Shown: piece after piece, positions 13,828 through 21,004 of the stretch
Numbering within the stretch: position 1 is the first letter of the stretch
Layout of the letters: every line of letters starts with the position of its first letter
Virus record (IMG/VR): IMGVR_UViG_3300037134_000167
Coordinates: 1-21,255 of that record
DNA: 21,255 bases
Strand: one strand, 5' to 3'
DNA from: a virus
Made by a program: the position numbers and the translations under genes
The notes under the pieces: model-generated
Told to the model about the DNA's origin: nothing
Databases searched by the model: none
The model's input: the letters and a program-made list of their open reading frames with translations, nothing else

Positions 13828-14541
13828 ATGTTTGAGCAGATCGTCACACCTCGATCGCAGCCCGTCATCACACCCGAGCGCCTCGCAGCCTTCGGTCGTT
13901 TTGACGTCCCACAAAAGTATCAATATGGCATCTCCCCGGCTGTGTACACGGATGACTATCAACTCTTGCTGGATATGATCTCGGCTGCCAGCGACGAAGT
14001 AGAAAACATGGCTGCCACGGCCTGTCTCAATGAACAAGTGCTGCTGACGTTCGACTTTTTCCCAGGCCAAGCTGACCCGCGCCAGGAGTTCCTCGCGTTG
14101 AGTTACGCGTATGCCACCAATCTCTGGTGGTACGGTTTCCCCACGCTGGACAGCATCGAGCTGGTCCGCCGCCCGGTCGTCGTTCCGTCAGGTTCGCCGC
14201 TCATCAACGCGGTGACGGTTACATACAACGATACCAACGGTGTGGTGCAAACGCTCGACCCATCCACCTACACCGTCTTCGCGGACAAGATCACGCTCAA
14301 CGTCGGCTTGGCTTGGCCCCTGACCGATCGCAGACAAGACTGCATCCAGATTCGATACTCTTGCGGATACTCCGCCACCGATCCAACCGAGGTTCCTTCA
14401 CGCCTCATCATGGCGATTTTGTACCTCGCAAATCACATGCATGATGTGCGCCAGATCATCAGCGTGGAACCTACGAGCGAAGTCGGTATGACGTTGCGCA
14501 GGATGTTGTCATCTTTCCGATCGATGCGTATCCCGAGGTGA
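13828..14541 (+). CDS. Head-tail connector protein (HK97 gp6-like)
   Basis: The 237-residue protein is preceded by AGGAGG at 13813-13818, 9 nt before the ATG. The middle holds the pattern of phage connector proteins: LLLDMISAASDEVENM near the N-terminus, RRPVVVPSGSPLINAVTVTY, a beta-rich VVQTLDPSTYTVFADKITLN stretch, then CIQIRYSCGY and a helical LIMAILYLANHMHDVRQI end. It would form the ring beneath the portal that seals the packaged head. The order portal, protease, connector, closure protein supports the call. Confidence 0.82.
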   Translation: MFEQIVTPRSQPVITPERLAAFGRFDVPQKYQYGISPAVYTDDYQLLLDMISAASDEVENMAATACLNEQVLLTFDFFPGQADPRQEFLALSYAYATNLWWYGFPTLDSIELVRRPVVVPSGSPLINAVTVTYNDTNGVVQTLDPSTYTVFADKITLNVGLAWPLTDRRQDCIQIRYSCGYSATDPTEVPSRLIMAILYLANHMHDVRQIISVEPTSEVGMTLRRMLSSFRSMRIPR

Positions 14542-14544
14542 TTT

Positions 14545-14916
14545 ATGAAGTTGCCGAAGCAGGCGTGCGGTTCCCGGTACCTCGGTTCAACGGAGTATAC
14601 CGAGCAGGTCACATTTACGCAGCCCTCCAACGGCAACGGTGTGGACGGTACACCGCTCCCGGAGACGGCTGTGGCTACCGTGTGGGCCAACGTGTCCATG
14701 TGGAGGGGCAAGCAGGAGGACAAGACGCAGACCCTCCAGGCCGTAAGCAGCTACAAGGTAATCATCCGAGCGCCCAAGACCTGGAGCCTCGACACCGGCA
14801 TGAACCTACTTTGTCGTGGTCAAAGGATGAATTTGGAGTCGTTTTCCGACCCCGATGGTTCAAGGGTGGAAACACACCTGTGGTGCTGGGTGGGTGACGA
14901 CACGATCAACAAATAA
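14545..14916 (+). CDS. Head closure / head-tail adaptor protein
   Basis: The 123-residue protein fits the short beta-barrel adaptors of the SPP1 gp16 type: EYTEQVTFTQPSNGNG, then TVWANVSMWRGKQEDK, then SYKVIIRAP and a GMNLLCRGQRMNLESFSDPD-like strand pair. It follows the connector with 3 nt between stop and start, and GAGG lies 6 nt before the ATG. It would plug the connector ring and join the tail. Assignment rests on pattern and position, not on a catalytic motif. Confidence 0.78.
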   Translation: MKLPKQACGSRYLGSTEYTEQVTFTQPSNGNGVDGTPLPETAVATVWANVSMWRGKQEDKTQTLQAVSSYKVIIRAPKTWSLDTGMNLLCRGQRMNLESFSDPDGSRVETHLWCWVGDDTINK

Positions 14917-14954
14917 ATCACAACGAGCGGGAACAAAAGCCTGAAGGTATCACC

Positions 14955-15377
14955 ATGATCGAGCAAGGTTTATTCACTTTAATCACACAAGCCCCAACAG
15001 TCGCCGCTGCGGTTGGCGCCGACTCGAACGGCATCGCCCGCGCATGGTGGGTTCTCGCGCCCAAGGGAGCAACACTTCCATTCCTCATCTTCAGCCGCGT
15101 CTCCACCACCGACACAAACGCCATGTCCGGACTGATGGGCCTCCGCGAGGGTTTGTTCCAAGTTGTCTGCTACTCAACCACCTACTATGGCAGCCGCAGC
15201 GTTGCCAAGGCAGTCCGCAAGTTCCTCGGCAGTTACAAGGGGACGCTGCCTGATACAGATGCGACCGTCGTTCAAGGGGTGCTCATTGAAAGAGATTGGG
15301 ACGACCGTTACGAGGAGGGAGCAAAGTCCTTCATCTACGGCGCCTACTTGCAATTCAGGATTTTCTATTACGACTAA
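14955..15377 (+). CDS. Tail terminator / tail completion protein (DUF3168-like)
   Basis: The 140-residue protein shows the DUF3168 pattern: LFTLITQAPTVAAAVG at the start, WVLAPKGATLPFLIFSRVST in the middle, then LREGLFQVVCYSTTYYGSRS, AKAVRKFLGSYKG and a late DWDDRYEEGAKSFIYGAYLQ with terminal FRIFYYD. Proteins of this group cap the tail tube and join it to the head. A GAAGGT ribosome-binding site lies 6 nt upstream. It is followed by a 162-bp gap that holds a strongly structured element. Confidence 0.82.
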   Translation: MIEQGLFTLITQAPTVAAAVGADSNGIARAWWVLAPKGATLPFLIFSRVSTTDTNAMSGLMGLREGLFQVVCYSTTYYGSRSVAKAVRKFLGSYKGTLPDTDATVVQGVLIERDWDDRYEEGAKSFIYGAYLQFRIFYYD

Positions 15378-15397
15378 GCAACGGTTATATAGAGCAC

Positions 15398-15524
15398 CGC
15401 GAACACGATCACGAATACCGCGCCACGAAGATAAGCTCATCCCCACCTGTAGAGGCCATCAGCCTCTCCTGCATCGGCCAGATGCAACCCGCTTGTCTTC
15501 CCTCTATTCAAGATCGTGTTCGCG
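15398..15524 (+). ncRNA. Candidate structured RNA element with a three-way junction
   Basis: Nested pairings cover nearly the whole gap between two tail genes. The outer stem CGCGAACACGATC (15398-15410) pairs perfectly with GATCGTGTTCGCG (15512-15524). The inner stem GAAGATAAGC (15427-15436) pairs with GCTTGTCTTC (15491-15500) over 10 bp with one G-U. Inside are two hairpins, AGAGGC-CATCA-GCCTCT (15451-15467) and GCATC-GGCCA-GATGC (15471-15485). It ends 15 nt before the next start codon. It may be a regulatory RNA, a ribozyme-like element or a MITE-like insertion. No known RNA family was recognised. Confidence 0.6.
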
Positions 15525-15539
15525 CCATACGAGGCGTGC

Positions 15540-15950
15540 GTGAGTGATGCTGTCCAAATCGAGGGGCTCGCTGAGTTATCCGATCTCCTGCAAAACGAGA
15601 CTGTACGGGCCGCGAAACGATATTTGCGCAATTGCATCGAGCCTTGTTCTCAGATCGTTTTAGATGCCGCCGCCGAGACTGTACCCGTCGGCCATGGAGT
15701 CCTCGAAGAGGCACTCGGATACGAGGTTGGCCGCTGGCAGAACGATGACGGAGAGTCAAGCATCGAGATTCGGATTGGACCGTTGAAGGGTTATTTTTGG
15801 GGGTCAATACAAGAATTTGGATCGGTCACAAACCCGGCGCAACATTGGCTACAACGCGCCTGGGAGTCTTGCAAGGATGCAGTTCTGAATGAGTTTTCAA
15901 CCAACGCGGTGGGCCTACTTTTAGACCTCCAAAACAAGAAGGGTAACTGA
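15540..15950 (+). CDS. HK97 gp10-like minor structural protein
   Basis: The 136-residue product begins at a GTG with GAGG 5 nt upstream and reads MSDAVQIEGLAELSDLLQNE. That start is typical of HK97_gp10 family proteins, so it is preferred over a GTG at 15516 inside the structured element. Later marks are AAAETVPVGHGVLEEALGYE, RIGPLKGYFWGSIQEFGS and AQHWLQRAWES, matching the family G-x-Y-x-x-x-x-E-x-G-t pattern and the final helix. It would sit at the neck or upper tail. The stop overlaps the next start as TGATG. Confidence 0.82.
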   Translation: MSDAVQIEGLAELSDLLQNETVRAAKRYLRNCIEPCSQIVLDAAAETVPVGHGVLEEALGYEVGRWQNDDGESSIEIRIGPLKGYFWGSIQEFGSVTNPAQHWLQRAWESCKDAVLNEFSTNAVGLLLDLQNKKGN

Positions 15951-16186
15951 TGGCAAACGCTGTGGCAGGTCCTGGATGTGCGGTATATCGAGCGTTGAGT
16001 GGTCTTGGAGTCGTCCCCGGCCATTGTAAAGAGATCACCATCAAGATCGCCTGCGATCATGCGGTCACCATCACCTACGAGTGCTGGCTGATCGATGAGA
16101 TCGATGGCCCGATTGCTGAGGCAGTGATCTCAGACGCTCGCGATGCCAAGTCGAAAATAAACTATACCAGACCGGAGGAGCTGTAA
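15950..16186 (+). CDS. Hypothetical small phage protein
   Basis: This 78-residue protein is coupled at both ends (TGATG before, TAATG after), which supports expression with the tail genes. Residues about 25-55 are beta-rich (HCKEITIKIACDHAVTITYE), followed by an acidic helix (AEAVISDARDAKSKIN). It has three cysteines and no signal or membrane segment. No family was recognised. Its location directly before the glycosyltransferase makes a related role possible but unproven. Confidence 0.75.
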   Translation: MANAVAGPGCAVYRALSGLGVVPGHCKEITIKIACDHAVTITYECWLIDEIDGPIAEAVISDARDAKSKINYTRPEEL

Positions 16187-16923
16187 TGTCGGATTTGCCT
16201 CAAGTTAGTGGGATTCTCCCAGTCGGGTACGGCGACAAATACTTTCGCGTTGCCGCTGATGCGTTTCTCGCCTCTACATATGACGGCGAGATTGAGCTGG
16301 TGATCCTCGACAACAACGAGTCTCCACTCGATCCAAGCCTGCTGCCTGACGATCCGCGTGTGAAGTATTACCATTGCGATCGCATGCCTGTAGGCGCCCT
16401 ACGCAACCTCGGCACGAGTTACGCAACCGGCGATATCTTCGTCACGATCGACGAGGACGATTTCAGCGGCCCGGAGCGTGTGAGCAAGCAGGTCGATCGC
16501 CTCCTCAGCACGGGTAATTCTGTAACCGGCTTCCATTCGATCTTTTACTACGATATGAGCAACGGCCAGACGTACAAGTACTGGTATGAGCCCAACCGGC
16601 CTCACCCACCCTACGCGTGCGGCAGCAGCCAGATGTACACCCGCGCCTGGTGGATGGAGCACAAGTTCCCGGAGACCGGCATCGAGGATTACCTCTTCCA
16701 GCTTGAGGCCCTCAACGCCAACCAGCTCGACAGCATCGACGGAGCAGAGCTGCTGGTCGCCCGCGCCCACGGCGATTCAGTTTGCGCCCACGACCAGTAT
16801 GGCCGCCACAGGCAGTTTCCTCCGGTTCCGAAGGATGAGTTACCCGCAGAGTTCTATGCCGCGATCGCCCCTAAGGTCATCGCTAAAACCAAATCCGAAA
16901 CCAAAAGCAAAGCAGGAGTATAA
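16186..16923 (+). CDS. Family 2 (GT-A) glycosyltransferase
   Basis: The 245-residue protein has a GT2-like nucleotide-sugar domain: YFRVAADAFLASTYDGEIEL, then VILDNNES, then RVKYYHCDRMPVGALRNLGT, SYATGDIFVTIDEDD with the metal-binding D89-x-D91, and ERVSKQVDRL. Acceptor-side residues follow (GSSQMYTRAWWMEHKFPETG, then IEDYLFQL). The C-terminus is lysine-rich and probably flexible. It would transfer a sugar from a nucleotide donor. The gene sits within the tail operon, joined by TAATG to the previous gene and 3 nt before the first tail tube gene, so a tail protein is a likely acceptor. Host surface modification is an alternative. Confidence 0.85.
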   Translation: MSDLPQVSGILPVGYGDKYFRVAADAFLASTYDGEIELVILDNNESPLDPSLLPDDPRVKYYHCDRMPVGALRNLGTSYATGDIFVTIDEDDFSGPERVSKQVDRLLSTGNSVTGFHSIFYYDMSNGQTYKYWYEPNRPHPPYACGSSQMYTRAWWMEHKFPETGIEDYLFQLEALNANQLDSIDGAELLVARAHGDSVCAHDQYGRHRQFPPVPKDELPAEFYAAIAPKVIAKTKSETKSKAGV

Positions 16924-16926
16924 CCC

Positions 16927-17343
16927 ATGTCCAACCCCATCGTAGGCATCGGAGCGCAGTTTGAATTTGCGACTGTTATTTCCCCCACCGTATTCACAGC
17001 GCTTGCTGGCGTAGACTCAATCACCTTCAGCGGCGACAAAGTACAGGTTGAGAAGACCACAACAATGGCCACCACCAATGGCGTAGATACATTCATCGGG
17101 TCAACTCAAGACCCAGGTTCTTGCGACGTCAAGGCATTCTTTCTCCCTGGAGACACTTCGCAGGTAGCGCTTGAGGCGATTCGCCTGGCAACAATTGCCG
17201 TCCAGATGAAAGCTCTGTACGGCACCTCGAACAGCAGGACCTTCTCCGGCATCGTCGAGTCGATAACTCCGAGTTTTCCCCTCGAAAAGCCTGCCCGTCT
17301 TGACGTCAAAATCAAACTCTCTGGCCCATGGACCATCGTTTAA
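16927..17343 (+). CDS. Tail tube protein, first copy
   Basis: The 138-residue protein is about four-fifths identical over its last 110 residues to the next gene product, so the two arose by tandem duplication. The shared core runs from LAGVDS through FSGDKVQVEKTTTMATT, DVKAFFLPGD, EAIRLA and SFPLEKPARLDVKIK. A short beta-rich protein just before the tail chaperone and tape measure is the expected place and size for the tail tube subunit. AGGAG lies 9 nt before the ATG. Differences are concentrated at the two termini and at surface-like positions, including an extra cysteine (GSCDVK). Confidence 0.75.
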   Translation: MSNPIVGIGAQFEFATVISPTVFTALAGVDSITFSGDKVQVEKTTTMATTNGVDTFIGSTQDPGSCDVKAFFLPGDTSQVALEAIRLATIAVQMKALYGTSNSRTFSGIVESITPSFPLEKPARLDVKIKLSGPWTIV

Positions 17344-17356
17344 TTAAGGAGCTACC

Positions 17357-17776
17357 ATGTCTGTTCTCCCTGATGTTGGACTCGGCGATGCGTTTTCTTA
17401 CGCGACCGTCGCCGTCCCTGGAACTTACACCGTACTTGCAGGAGTTGATTCATTTGCCTTCTCCGGCGACAAAGTACAAGTCGAGAAGACCACAACGATG
17501 GCCACAACTGGAGGCGTAGACACCTTCATGGGTTCCACCCAGGACCCAGGCTCCCTTGATGTCAAGGCATTCTTCCTCCCTGGAGATACTACCCAGGTGG
17601 GGCTTGAGGCCATTCGTCTGGCGGGTGTCGCCGTCAACATGAAGGCGGCCTACGGCACGTCGAATACCTGCACCTTTGCTGGCATCGTGGAATCTATGAC
17701 TCCGAGTTTTCCGCTCGAAAAGCCAGCCCGACTTGACGTCAAAATCAAAGTGACGGGCGCAAAGGTATACGTCTAG
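17357..17776 (+). CDS. Tail tube protein, second copy
   Basis: The 139-residue paralogue of the preceding protein starts with AAGGAG 7 nt before its ATG. It keeps the whole central core and differs mainly at the N-terminus (MSVLPDVGLGDAFSYATVAV) and the last residues (VTGAKVYV). Two co-expressed tube subunits could co-assemble, or one may be a minor or specialised form. Which copy is the main subunit cannot be told from sequence. A very stable hairpin follows at 17794-17809. Confidence 0.75.
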   Translation: MSVLPDVGLGDAFSYATVAVPGTYTVLAGVDSFAFSGDKVQVEKTTTMATTGGVDTFMGSTQDPGSLDVKAFFLPGDTTQVGLEAIRLAGVAVNMKAAYGTSNTCTFAGIVESMTPSFPLEKPARLDVKIKVTGAKVYV

Positions 17777-17793
17777 TAACCCATGACATGGTT

Positions 17794-17809
17794 GGGGGCT
17801 ACGGCCCCC
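17794..17809 (+). other. Stable hairpin with a UACG tetraloop
   Basis: GGGGGC-TACG-GCCCCC forms a 6-bp all-GC stem closed by a C(UACG)G tetraloop, one of the most stable RNA loop types. No T tract follows, so it is more likely an mRNA end-protecting or partial termination element after the highly expressed tail tube genes. Confidence 0.7.
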
Positions 17810-17844
17810 TCCTGCATAACTGACGACGCAAGAGGATGAGACAC

Positions 17845-18261
17845 ATGCCCGACGAGACAGTTCTAAAACTGGCTATCACCCCACACTTCAAGATTTCGAT
17901 CGACAAAGAAGATGGCACCGAGCCCGAGGTATGGCGTCTCTGCCTCGATTACCGTGCGCTTGCTCGCATCGAAGATGCCATCGGCCTCGACTTGAAGAAG
18001 ATCGACGTGTGGAAGGACATCAGCTCGGGCAAGCACTTCCCCAAGATTATCTGGGGATCGCTCCAACGCTTCAACCCCGAGGTTACTGCGGATCAGGTAC
18101 TCGACATTTTGAACCCCGAAGCTCAGCGCATCCTGTCCGACAAACTGTTCGATCTATGCTTCCCCGGCGTAAAAGATGCCTATGCAAAGCTCCTCGCTGA
18201 ACAAAAAGAAACGGGTGCATCAGCCGACCCAAACTCACAGGCGGTCCCGACGACCGCATAG
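17845..18261 (+). CDS. Tail assembly chaperone, short form (gpG-like)
   Basis: The 138-residue protein occupies the position between tail tube and tape measure where tailed phages encode the chaperone for tape measure assembly. Its pattern fits this group: LCLDYRALARIEDAIGLDLK, then WGSLQRFNPEVTADQVLDIL and LSDKLFDLCFPGVKDAYAKL. The ATG at 17845 is chosen because AGAGGA lies 6 nt upstream; an ATG at 17836 is too close to it. A slippery heptamer lies nine codons before the stop and allows a fraction of ribosomes to make the long fusion with the next frame. Confidence 0.85.
   Translation: MPDETVLKLAITPHFKISIDKEDGTEPEVWRLCLDYRALARIEDAIGLDLKKIDVWKDISSGKHFPKIIWGSLQRFNPEVTADQVLDILNPEAQRILSDKLFDLCFPGVKDAYAKLLAEQKETGASADPNSQAVPTTA
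18228..18257 (+). promoter_or_regulatory. Programmed -1 ribosomal frameshift signal
   Basis: CCCAAAC (18228-18234) lies in frame as C-CCA-AAC, the X-XXY-YYZ form that lets both tRNAs re-pair after a -1 slip. A 6-nt spacer (18235-18240) is followed by the perfect stem-loop GCGGTC-CCGAC-GACCGC (18241-18257). The -1 frame is open from 18201 to 18716. CGAC in the loop could also pair with GTCG downstream at 18282-18285 as a weak pseudoknot. Confidence 0.85.
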
Positions 18262-18716
18262 AGCAGGCGCCGGAGACGTGGGTCGATTACTTCGCGATGG
18301 CGCGATATGACCTGGGCCTCACGGCGGATGAATTTTGGGACTTAACGCCTGGTATGTTTCAGGCCCTTTGCAAGCGCCGCAATGTGGGCATCCGCTACGA
18401 CAGGTATGCCAACGCTCTAACCGCATCTGCTGTATACAATGTGCATCGCGGCAGCGAAGATTCCCCCACGGTATGCGCCTTCGATTTCATCCGCGATGAA
18501 AAAGAGGCGGCGAAGCTTGAGAAGTTACGCGAAGGCAAGCAGCACATCAAAAAGGTCATCGGTCAACTCCCTATGACAACGACTCGCGAGAAGTATTTGG
18601 ATGTGCGCTTGAAGGTCATCGCTGATCTGACGGCGAGTAAGTTTGAAAACCCAGAAGCATTATTCGACAGCGTGTGGCCGCACCTGAAGCCAACCACGGA
18701 AGAGGTTAAAAATTGA
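18234..18716 (+). CDS. Tail assembly chaperone, frameshifted C-terminal part (gpT-like)
   Basis: This region is read in the -1 frame after slippage, giving a fusion of about 290 residues (17845-18234 joined to 18234-18716). The extension begins LTGGPDDRIEQAPETWVDYF and continues through AMARYDLGLTADEFWDLTPG, the typical start of chaperone T domains, then a helical region with REKYLDVRLKVIADL. An internal ATG at 18297 could be mistaken for a gene start, but the coding pattern clearly continues upstream of it and no ribosome-binding site is evident. The fusion binds the tape measure protein during tail assembly. The stop overlaps the tape measure start. Confidence 0.85.
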   Translation, partial: LTGGPDDRIEQAPETWVDYFAMARYDLGLTADEFWDLTPGMFQALCKRRNVGIRYDRYANALTASAVYNVHRGSEDSPTVCAFDFIRDEKEAAKLEKLREGKQHIKKVIGQLPMTTTREKYLDVRLKVIADLTASKFENPEALFDSVWPHLKPTTEEVKN

Positions 18717-21004
18717 GCGAAATCGGGAGTCTGATCGTATCTTTAAAAGCCGAGACCGCTCAATTTACTTCTGATCTCGGGAAGGTTAAGTCTGATCTCG
18801 ACGACCTAAAGGATAAGTCCGGAGAGGCCGGTCAGGGCATTTCGGCTTCGATGCACGAGGCCACCGGTGGCTTAATGCTCGTTGAGGACAGCGTCGGTGT
18901 CAGACTTCCCCGGCATCTCAACTCTCTCATTGCAACAATCCCCGGTGTTGGCCAAGCCTTCGCGATGATGCTGCCCATCGCTGGCGTAGTTGTCGCGATC
19001 AAGATCATCGCCGATCTAATTGAGAAACACGAGAAGGCCGCAGAAGCAGCGAGAGAGTTGGGATTCGCCGAGCAAGAATCTGGTATCAAGGGCCAGCAGG
19101 CTCTGAACAGCTTGGACGACAAACTCCTCACCGTCCAAAAGCGCACTGATGAGTTGGCTGGCGACCACCTCGGTGCCCTCAAGCGCGAACTAGAGCTGAT
19201 CGATCACCAATCCCTCAACGAGTTGATCAACGAGTTCGATCGATTCGGGCACACGGCAGAGAAGATCATCAACGATATCCAGGCGAGTATCGGCAAGATG
19301 GACATCTTTGAGTCGGGAGTCAAAGGTGTAAAGAGCGCATACCAGGAGTTCACCGCCGCCTATGAGGGATACCTCACAACCGCGACCAAAGCAAATGGCA
19401 ATGAGGCAAAGGCGGAAGCTCTGCGTCAGAATACCTTACGGTCCGCCCAGGCGGTATTGACCGCGCAAAAAGAGATCGTCGCCATCACGAGCGATCAAAT
19501 CCAAGTCCAAGATTCGTTAAACACGGTCAAGAAGGACATGGCCATCATCGATGCTGCGGGCATCGGCGCCTCCGAGAAGGACATCGCCGCGCAACAGGCA
19601 TGGGTAAACGTACTCAACCTCACTGGCCAAGCCAAGGAGAAGATTGCAGCCATCAGTAAAGGTGAGGGTGGCAATGCTCGCACCTCTGCCGCCATTGCGG
19701 GAATGACGGATGAGGCGAACCTCCAAAAGACCCTCGCAGCCGGTGTAGAGCAGCATAGCCAGGCACTGATCAAGCTTGCTCGCACCCAGGCTGAGTCCAC
19801 CATGGCCGCGACCAAAGGTGGGGAAGACGATAACATCGACGCCAAGTTGGCGAAGCAGAAAGCCGCGATTTCCGCCGAGAAACAGGACTCTATCGATGCC
19901 GCCGACACTACCCTAAAAGCGAAGCAGGCCGTATTCAATGCCGAGTTGAAGGCCGCCAGTAACAATGCCACGAAGATCAAAGAGCTGGATGCGCAATGGG
20001 CAAACGATGTCCGGGCCAACGCCGACGCGGTAATACAAATTACGGCCAACGCCGACAAACAAACTGTTGAGGCCGATCGATCTGCTGCGCTTCAACGTGC
20101 GGCAATCGCAAAAGCCCTGCAGCAGGCAACCGCTGACGATGCGATGAAGGCCGCCATCTCCTCCGCTGAGCGGCTAAAGAAGATTGCCGAGCAAGCAGCC
20201 AAGGATGATGCGGCCCTGCACCGCCGGACGGAAGCACAGACTCTGCAGGCTGAGGTTGCCGCGAACAATGCCGAGGTTCAGGCAGAGGTACACGCGTATC
20301 AAACCCGCCTCAAAAACCTCGATAAGTTCGACAAAGATTACGAAAAGCAGGTCAAGCAGTTAAACGACAAAATCGTCGAAACAACTCGCAAGGGTCAAGA
20401 CCAAGAAACCTCCATCATCGCCGCCGCCGCTCAAAAGCAGGCGATGGAAATCAAAGCTTCCGAAGACAAAATGAAGGAGGCCATCGCCGGAGACATCGCG
20501 AACAGCATCGTGATGAATAAGTCCCTCGCCGCATCGTTCCGCCAGACCGGTGAACAGATGGCCGAGCAAATGATAAAAAACTTGATCATGATGGAATTGA
20601 CCGGCGATAAAGAAAAGTTGATCCATGCGAAGAACGCGTATGGCAAAGCGTTCGACGCGATGTCAGGCATTCCTCCTGCTCCCGCGTGGGGGTATGTAGC
20701 GGGCGCGGCAGCCTTCGCAGCGGTGATGAGCTTTGAAGAGGGCGGTAAGATTCCTGGCTCAGCAGTGGGTTCTGCTGGCGCTGTCCCGATTATCGGGCAT
20801 CAAGGGGAAACGATAATCACAAAAAGTTTGACGGATAGAGTTGAACGCGCCGAGCGGGGTGGTAACAACGGTGCAGCACCTAACATCAGCTTCTCGCCGA
20901 CCATCCACGCCGTCGACGCAAAAGGTGTCGACGAGATGCTCTCCAAGCACGCTTCCATCTTTCAACGTCATATCACTGCCGCTATGCGAAGGAGTAACCG
21001 CTAA
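18713..21004 (+). CDS. Tail tape measure protein
   Basis: The 763-residue protein starts at a TTG that overlaps the previous stop (TTGA) with GAGGT 7 nt upstream. The N-terminus (MSEIGSLIVSLKAETAQFTS, then DLGKVKSDLDDL) is characteristic of tape measure proteins. A hydrophobic segment lies at about 76-100 (GQAFAMMLPIAGVVVAIKII). A long alanine- and lysine-rich coiled-coil region runs from about 105 to 640. A second hydrophobic stretch (WGYVAGAAAFAAVMSF) precedes the usual GGKIPGSAVGSAGAVPIIGH end motif. The protein sets tail length; at about 1.5 angstrom per residue this predicts a tail near 115 nm. Confidence 0.93.
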   Translation: MSEIGSLIVSLKAETAQFTSDLGKVKSDLDDLKDKSGEAGQGISASMHEATGGLMLVEDSVGVRLPRHLNSLIATIPGVGQAFAMMLPIAGVVVAIKIIADLIEKHEKAAEAARELGFAEQESGIKGQQALNSLDDKLLTVQKRTDELAGDHLGALKRELELIDHQSLNELINEFDRFGHTAEKIINDIQASIGKMDIFESGVKGVKSAYQEFTAAYEGYLTTATKANGNEAKAEALRQNTLRSAQAVLTAQKEIVAITSDQIQVQDSLNTVKKDMAIIDAAGIGASEKDIAAQQAWVNVLNLTGQAKEKIAAISKGEGGNARTSAAIAGMTDEANLQKTLAAGVEQHSQALIKLARTQAESTMAATKGGEDDNIDAKLAKQKAAISAEKQDSIDAADTTLKAKQAVFNAELKAASNNATKIKELDAQWANDVRANADAVIQITANADKQTVEADRSAALQRAAIAKALQQATADDAMKAAISSAERLKKIAEQAAKDDAALHRRTEAQTLQAEVAANNAEVQAEVHAYQTRLKNLDKFDKDYEKQVKQLNDKIVETTRKGQDQETSIIAAAAQKQAMEIKASEDKMKEAIAGDIANSIVMNKSLAASFRQTGEQMAEQMIKNLIMMELTGDKEKLIHAKNAYGKAFDAMSGIPPAPAWGYVAGAAAFAAVMSFEEGGKIPGSAVGSAGAVPIIGHQGETIITKSLTDRVERAERGGNNGAAPNISFSPTIHAVDAKGVDEMLSKHASIFQRHITAAMRRSNR

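Noticed and set aside
15398-15524. Retron or hammerhead-type reading of the structured element
   Set aside because: No reverse transcriptase gene is nearby and the conserved hammerhead core sequences are not visible.
15163-15543. Plus-strand frames spanning the gap at 15378-15539
   Set aside because: They start inside the tail terminator gene in another frame, have no ribosome-binding site, and cover the nested inverted repeats, which explain the sequence better.
18297-18716. A separate gene starting at the ATG at 18297
   Set aside because: Coding similarity continues upstream in the same frame (APETWVDYF) to the slippery site, so this is the frameshifted end of the tail chaperone.
19495-20058. 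A 187-codon minus-strand frame inside the tape measure gene
   Set aside because: It is antisense to alanine-rich coiled-coil codons, which commonly leave long open antisense frames.
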